Under the pieces are notes generated by a model. It was not told the origin of the DNA. It searched no databases and was given only the letters and a program-made list of their open reading frames with translations. This document shows positions 6,071 to 9,566 of a stretch of 9,566 nt of DNA, piece by piece. Origin of the DNA: Thiotrichaceae bacterium UBA7359 (GTDB lineage: Bacteria > Pseudomonadota > Gammaproteobacteria > Eutrophobiales > Eutrophobiaceae); the NCBI GenBank assembly GCA_905182825.1, contig CAJJDJ010000075.1, positions 1 to 9,566 on the forward strand. The letters are read 5' to 3'. Position 1 is the first letter of the stretch. Every line of letters begins with the position of its first letter. The position numbers and the translations under genes are program-made.

Positions 6071-7978
6071 TTAAAAATTATCCTTATATAATTTTATGTC
6101 GGCATGATTTCTAGCATTTTGTAAAAACTCTTGCCATTCAGTTGAACCACGATTTCGTCTTAATTCTAAATCATATTTTTTGTAAGCTTCATCATCTTCA
6201 TTAACTCTACCATCGTATGCTGCAGTCACCAAAATAATTGCATAGTCACCACTACCAAGTCGACTACTCAAGATAATTGATTTATCACCGGCTGGTTTTT
6301 CCGACTGAAAAGCATACCGTAATACTGCTCTGTTAACATTGACATCATCACGTGTGGCTTTTTCAATAGTTGTCCACTCTATTTCAATATCGTTTGATAA
6401 ATTCTCTGGAGCAACTCCAAGATTCAGTTGTTTTGTGATAGCTTCTTGAGTTTCATGAATCTTTTCTGCAGCACGTTCCATTTTGATGCTTGAGATAACA
6501 TCATTTCTTACATCATCAAGCGTTTTGGTAGTGGCTATCTTATGATCTATTACTCTTAAAACAACGATATGATCATCCGTTAATTCTATGGCTTCACTGT
6601 TTTGACCGTTGCTAATAAGGTCTGGATTAAAACTTGTTGTAATAATCTTGGAATTACTTAGAACCCCATTTTGAATATTGTCTCTACTAAAATATTCACT
6701 TTCAACGACTACACCACCAACTGCATCAGCAGCGAACTCAAGCGTATCTGAATGCTCATATGTCAAGTTTGTTAACTGATCAGATAATTCAAAAAACTGT
6801 AATTTAGCTTCTGAGTTTTTATAATCTTTGTTTACCTGATCAGCAACAGTTTCATAGACATTGTTAGGCCCACCTCTAATTTCACCAACTTTAACGATAT
6901 TGAAACCACTTTCAGTCTCTATCAGACCACTAACTGCACCTTCGTCAGAACCAAAAAGGAATTCGTCAAGCTCCTTATCCATTACACCTTTCGCCGTGTA
7001 AGCGTGCTCACTAAATTCTAATGAACCTTTCCCTTCTTCGGTGAACTTTTCGATAACATCTTCAAAGTTTTTGCCTTCCTTGATCAGTAAGATGGCAGAA
7101 TTAATAACTTCTTTTGCTTTATCTTTATCTTCTGCCGATGATTCTGCATCTGCCTTAACAAACAACTTAGTTATTGAACGCTGTTCCACAACATCATATT
7201 TATTTTTGTTGTTGTTATAATAGTTTTTCAGGCTTTCTTCATCTGAAATAATAGACTCAGCTAATACATTAACATTCAACTCAAGATATTCTATTTTAAC
7301 TTTTTCAGGTTCTATGAAGCGATGCGGGTTTGCTTTGTAAAAAACATCTATTTCTGAATCTTTAACTACACCCTCTTCTATGAAGGATGTGAGACTGAGA
7401 ATACTGTATGTTAAATCACGTGTTTGTGACTTTAATCTAACAACATTGTTTAATTCGGACTCTAAGACAAAAAGGCTTTCAGACAGACCCGCTTGTAATT
7501 GTTCGGATAACAAATCCATTCGCATTTGTGCTTCAAAATAAGCAGGCTCCATGCCCATACTGATAATTTTTCGCTCGTATTTATCACGATCAAAACCCTC
7601 ATCATTTTTAAAATATTCTAGTTCTTTAATTGTTTCAACTACTTTTGTATTTGTTATACGAAGTCCATTATCTTTTATAAGCTGATTCACTACTTCTGTT
7701 TCGATCAGTCTTTTTAAAGTTTCTTCTTTAACGAAGGCTTCTTCTTCTAAAGTTAGAGCATCATCCTGCAGCATTGACTGCATTTGCTTTCTCAGAGTAT
7801 AGAAAGACTGTTGAAATGATTTGAGCTTAATCTGAGAATCATTAACGGTGGCGACATTAACATCACCACCCTGTCCAAAATAAGAACTAACCCCCCAAAA
7901 AGCAAAGGAGAGAACTAACGCACCAACAATAATGCCAGCTATCCAGCCTGATGCTTTATCTCTTATTAATCCTAACAT
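6071..7978 (-). CDS. ppiD: Membrane-anchored periplasmic chaperone PpiD (SurA-like N domain, degenerate parvulin domain)
   Basis: PpiD is an inner-membrane chaperone that meets proteins leaving the Sec translocon in the periplasm. The product has 635 residues against 623 in E. coli. Its order is diagnostic: a short cytoplasmic start (MLGLIRDKASGW), one membrane helix (about 12-32), a helical SurA-N-like chaperone domain (about 40-220), a parvulin-type domain (about 265-366) and a long C-terminal chaperone region. The parvulin domain lacks the catalytic histidines: RSITKLF replaces the usual R-x-S-H-I-L, ESGFNIVKV replaces the usual G-[WY]-H-I-I-K, and the GGDLGW motif is not recognisable. This agrees with E. 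coli PpiD, whose domain has no prolyl isomerase activity. The gene follows tRNA-Asp by 76 bases with no terminator seen between them, and converges on the symporter gene. Confidence 0.95.
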   Translation of the reverse strand: MLGLIRDKASGWIAGIIVGALVLSFAFWGVSSYFGQGGDVNVATVNDSQIKLKSFQQSFYTLRKQMQSMLQDDALTLEEEAFVKEETLKRLIETEVVNQLIKDNGLRITNTKVVETIKELEYFKNDEGFDRDKYERKIISMGMEPAYFEAQMRMDLLSEQLQAGLSESLFVLESELNNVVRLKSQTRDLTYSILSLTSFIEEGVVKDSEIDVFYKANPHRFIEPEKVKIEYLELNVNVLAESIISDEESLKNYYNNNKNKYDVVEQRSITKLFVKADAESSAEDKDKAKEVINSAILLIKEGKNFEDVIEKFTEEGKGSLEFSEHAYTAKGVMDKELDEFLFGSDEGAVSGLIETESGFNIVKVGEIRGGPNNVYETVADQVNKDYKNSEAKLQFFELSDQLTNLTYEHSDTLEFAADAVGGVVVESEYFSRDNIQNGVLSNSKIITTSFNPDLISNGQNSEAIELTDDHIVVLRVIDHKIATTKTLDDVRNDVISSIKMERAAEKIHETQEAITKQLNLGVAPENLSNDIEIEWTTIEKATRDDVNVNRAVLRYAFQSEKPAGDKSIILSSRLGSGDYAIILVTAAYDGRVNEDDEAYKKYDLELRRNRGSTEWQEFLQNARNHADIKLYKDNF

Positions 7979-8054
7979 GATGATTCACTCAACTTTTCTA
8001 TTTCTGAATTAAATACGGACGTACTTTTACGACACGCCCATAATTTCTTAATGT

Positions 8055-8131
8055 TGGCGGAGTGGACGGGACTCGAACCCGCGACCCCCGGCGTGACAGG
8101 CCGGTATTCTAACCAACTGAACTACCACTCC
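8055..8131 (-). tRNA. tRNA-Asp (anticodon GTC)
   Basis: The minus strand folds into a full 77-base cloverleaf with an encoded CCA (8055-8057). The acceptor arms GGAGTGG (8125-8131) and CCACTCC (8059-8065) pair, the discriminator base is G, the anticodon GTC is at 8095-8097, and the T arm reads CGGGTTCGAGTCCCG. It differs from E. coli tRNA-Asp at few positions, mainly compensated pairs in the acceptor and anticodon stems. No consensus promoter sits directly before it; a TATAAT without a good -35 occurs at 8217-8222, and co-transcription with tRNA-Val or hupB is possible. Confidence 0.97.
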
Positions 8132-8280
8132 AATTTATTTCACTTATATATGAGCAAGTCAAAACCAATTTTTCGGAAAAAGTTAAAATGCAAATTTCCG
8201 ATAAACTTGAAGTGTTATTATAAAAAACAGGTATTAATAAACTGCTTTTTTCCCAGAACTACCACTTCAGGTATTAGATC
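8132..8280. other. Spacer between tRNA-Asp and tRNA-Val
   Basis: This 149-base AT-rich stretch holds no credible gene. It contains the tRNA-Asp relic, a minus-strand TATAAT (8217-8222) that might start transcription toward tRNA-Asp but lacks a recognisable -35, and a 7-base inverted repeat (8173-8179 and 8195-8201) without a following T-tract. Confidence 0.6.
8228..8268 (-). pseudogene. Probable relic of the 5' half of a tRNA-Asp gene
   Basis: On the minus strand AGTGGTAGTTC (8256-8266) is identical over 11 bases to the 5' end of the intact tRNA-Asp (8119-8129). It is followed in the same order by AATACC (8230-8235), which in the intact gene closes the D arm. In the relic 20 bases separate the two blocks instead of 10, with an A-rich insert, and no anticodon or T arm follows. 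A nine-base direct repeat (TAATACCTG on the minus strand, 8228-8236 and 8268-8276) flanks it. A chance match cannot be fully excluded. Confidence 0.4.
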
Positions 8281-8356
8281 TGGTGGGTGCTGAGGGGTTC
8301 GAACCCCCGACCTACGCCTTGTAAGGGCGTCGCTCTCCCAACTGAGCTAAGCACCC
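8281..8356 (-). tRNA. tRNA-Val (anticodon TAC)
   Basis: The minus strand gives a complete 76-base cloverleaf with an encoded CCA (8281-8283). Acceptor arms GGGTGCT (8350-8356) and AGCACCC (8285-8291) pair, the discriminator base is A, the anticodon arm is ACGCC-CTTACAA-GGCGT with TAC at 8321-8323, and the T loop is TTCGAAC. It closely resembles E. coli tRNA-Val(TAC). Its 5' end lies 13 bases after the hupB stop with no room for a promoter or terminator, so it is probably cut out of a hupB transcript or started from within hupB. Confidence 0.97.
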
Positions 8357-8369
8357 CAGTGAAGGCGCG

Positions 8370-8642
8370 CTAGTTTATGGCATCTTTAAGAGCTTTTCCA
8401 GCCTTAAAACCAGGAACTTTAGAAGCTTTAATTTTGAGGGGGTCACCAGTTCTAGGATTACGACCTATACGGGCTGCTCGTTTGCGAACTGAAAATGTGC
8501 CGAATCCAACTAATGTTACTGTGTCTCCGTTTTTAAGAGCTTTGGTTACCGCTGCAATAGCCGCATCTAATGCTTTACCGGCAGCAGCTTTTGTTAACTC
8601 AGCAGAATCTGCAACAGCATCGATAAGTTCAGCTTTATTCAT
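8370..8642 (-). CDS. hupB: DNA-binding protein HU-beta
   Basis: HU is a small nucleoid protein that binds and bends DNA as a dimer with little sequence preference and prefers bent, nicked or gapped duplexes. The 90-residue product aligns end to end with E. coli HU-beta: MNKAELIDAV start, helical dimer body, VGFGTF (45-50), and the DNA-clasping beta-arm with GRNPRTG (60-66), where Pro63 is the residue that intercalates. It ends in AGKALKDAIN. The ATG at 8642 is chosen over an upstream TTG at 8669 because it matches the family start and is preceded by a strong Shine-Dalgarno sequence. It lies downstream of lon on the same strand, the usual order in gammaproteobacteria, and has its own promoter. 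tRNA-Val follows after 13 bases. Confidence 0.98.
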   Translation of the reverse strand: MNKAELIDAVADSAELTKAAAGKALDAAIAAVTKALKNGDTVTLVGFGTFSVRKRAARIGRNPRTGDPLKIKASKVPGFKAGKALKDAIN

Positions 8643-8650
8643 AGTAATAA

Positions 8651-8658
8651 TTCCCCTT
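8651..8658 (-). promoter_or_regulatory. hupB: Strong Shine-Dalgarno sequence of hupB
   Basis: AAGGGGAA on the minus strand lies eight bases before the ATG at 8642. It supports that start over the upstream in-frame TTG and suits the very high expression expected of HU. Confidence 0.75.
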
Positions 8659-8670
8659 GTTAGCAACAAT

Positions 8671-8702
8671 CCTCAAAGACATTTGATATGGGTATGTCGA
8701 GG
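8671..8702 (-). promoter_or_regulatory. hupB: Hairpin in the hupB mRNA leader
   Basis: On the minus strand CCTC-GACAT (8694-8702) pairs with ATGTC-TTT-GAGG (8671-8682), giving nine base pairs with a three-base bulge and an 11-base loop. It lies in the leader about 20 bases after the predicted transcription start and 12 bases before the Shine-Dalgarno sequence, which stays free. No T-tract follows, so it is not a terminator. It may stabilise the mRNA or bind a protein. Confidence 0.5.
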
Positions 8703-8726
8703 TTTGTTTAGTTTATGTGTTCTATA

Positions 8727-8755
8727 TTTATACCTAGAGCTGAAATAAGCGTCAA
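8727..8755 (-). promoter_or_regulatory. hupB: Sigma70-type promoter of hupB
   Basis: On the minus strand TTGACG (8750-8755, five of six to consensus) and TATAAA (8727-8732, five of six) are separated by exactly 17 bases. Transcription would start near 8720, giving a leader of about 78 bases. It is the best promoter in the window and lets hupB be expressed independently of lon. Confidence 0.85.
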
Positions 8756-8798
8756 GCAATGGTTTCTCTCTAACTAAAAATAATTATTCAGTATGTTA

Positions 8799-9566
8799 TT
8801 AATGCGGTCTTATTAGTTCATTTTCGTCGTGTTTCTTTATTTTATCTTTCTTAACAGCATCAGATTTTGGTTCTAATTTGACGATTGGTTTGGGCATTTT
8901 TTCCAAAGCAACTTCAAATACTTCATCAATCCATCGAACCGGACGAACATCAATGTGCTGTTGAATATTTTTTGGTATTTCTATTAATTCTCGTTTATTT
9001 TCGTATGGTATCAATACCGTGTCTATACCCCCTCGTAATGCAGCAAGTAGTTTTTCTTTTAAGCCACCAATAGGTAATATTTCTCCACGAAGAGTAATTT
9101 CTCCTGTCATAGCTACATTTGATTTGACCGGTATTCCACTTAATGCGGAGACCAGTGCCGTACACATTCCCACACCGGCACTAGGCCCGTCCTTAGGAGT
9201 CGCACCTTCAGGGACATGTATATGAAAATCATGTTCTTTATAAAAATCATTCTCTATGCCTAATACTTCACTGCGACTTCGAACTACAGTCATGGCTGCA
9301 TCAATTGATTCCTGCATAACTTCGCCTAATTTACCTGTACGAGTTATTTTTCCTTTGCCACTAACAATTGCGGCTTCAATTGTTAATAGTTCACCACCGA
9401 CTTCTGTCCAAGCTAATCCTGTAACCTGTCCAATCCGGTTTTCTCCTTCTGCTTTTCCATATCTGAATCGTTTGACACCGAGCAAAAATTCCAGCTTTTT
9501 CGGAGTTATAACAATACTTTTTCCAGTTGGCTTGAGCAGTATCTGTTTAACAATTTTTCGACATAT
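8799..9566 (-). CDS. lon: ATP-dependent protease Lon, C-terminal part (5' end beyond the window)
   Basis: The frame is open from the right edge to a TAA at 8799-8801 (255 residues) and covers the end of the AAA+ module and the whole proteolytic domain of Lon, the cytoplasmic ATP-driven protease that degrades damaged and regulatory proteins. It opens with CRKIVKQILLKPTG and has LGVKRFRYGKAEGENRIGQV. TPKDGPSAG carries the catalytic serine (fragment residue 129), and GGLKEKL carries the catalytic lysine (residue 172), 43 residues apart as in E. coli (Ser679 and Lys722). TTG at 9485 is inside the gene and is not a start. The tail after the protease fold is Lys-rich and somewhat longer than in E. 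coli. No terminator follows; hupB has its own promoter downstream. Confidence 0.97.
   Translation of the reverse strand: MCRKIVKQILLKPTGKSIVITPKKLEFLLGVKRFRYGKAEGENRIGQVTGLAWTEVGGELLTIEAAIVSGKGKITRTGKLGEVMQESIDAAMTVVRSRSEVLGIENDFYKEHDFHIHVPEGATPKDGPSAGVGMCTALVSALSGIPVKSNVAMTGEITLRGEILPIGGLKEKLLAALRGGIDTVLIPYENKRELIEIPKNIQQHIDVRPVRWIDEVFEVALEKMPKPIVKLEPKSDAVKKDKIKKHDENELIRPH

Noticed and set aside
6074..6095. Inverted repeat AAAATTAT ... ATAATTTT at the end of ppiD
   Set aside because: The arms are only A and T with no GC pair and lie inside the ppiD coding region, so it is too weak to call a terminator.
8222..8251. Minus-strand stem AAAAAAGCAG ... CTGTTTTTT after tRNA-Val
   Set aside because: Only three GC-containing pairs hold the stem and a base is bulged. 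It might slow polymerase but is not a convincing terminator.
8051..8293. Plus-strand 80-codon frame containing WTGLEPATPGVTGRYSNQL
   Set aside because: This is the antisense translation of the tRNA-Asp gene, a well-known annotation artefact; it also runs through the spacer and into tRNA-Val.
8377..8748. Plus-strand 123-codon frame opposite hupB
   Set aside because: It is the antisense shadow of hupB and its promoter; the minus-strand product is an unmistakable HU protein.
8779..8788. Palindrome AATAATTATT after the lon stop
   Set aside because: It is AT-only with no loop, and its T-run is too short for an intrinsic terminator.

Overview
The window is an AT-rich stretch of a bacterial chromosome, most likely from a gammaproteobacterium. 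The evidence is the lon – hupB – ppiD core order with a tRNA-Val/tRNA-Asp pair in it, the close likeness of FabI, HU-beta, Lon and both tRNAs to their Escherichia coli counterparts, and the PpiD architecture. I cannot name the genus from sequence alone. Every gene reads as chromosomal core or near-core; I see no insertion sequence, phage gene, CRISPR array or integration scar.

Right half (minus strand, transcribed right to left): the 3' part of lon (Lon protease, cut by the right edge), then hupB (histone-like HU-beta) with its own strong sigma70-type promoter and a hairpin in its leader, tRNA-Val(TAC) only 13 bases after the hupB stop, a 149-base spacer holding what looks like a decayed 5' half of a tRNA-Asp gene, an intact tRNA-Asp(GTC), and ppiD (periplasmic membrane-anchored chaperone with a degenerate parvulin domain). 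I found no convincing terminator between these genes, so hupB, the tRNAs and ppiD may share transcripts.

Middle (plus strand): fabI (enoyl-ACP reductase, last step of the fatty-acid elongation cycle) is followed after nine bases by a sodium/proton-coupled dicarboxylate or acidic amino-acid symporter of the DAACS/SLC1 family. The symporter converges on ppiD across a 45-base gap.

Left half (minus strand): divergent from fabI is a tightly packed ABC-importer operon. It has an unusually long family-5 substrate-binding protein with a C-terminal membrane anchor, a DppB-type permease (ATGA overlap), and a DppC-type permease that runs off the left edge and is easily missed because it is open at that edge. 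The DppC-like protein has about 220 residues, with several membrane segments and a periplasmic-looking domain, before the standard permease core. The ATPase genes, if present, lie beyond the left edge. This modified peptide-type importer is the least ordinary part of the window. The fabI/importer gap carries overlapping -10 elements on the two strands and a short dyad, suggesting a shared divergent promoter.
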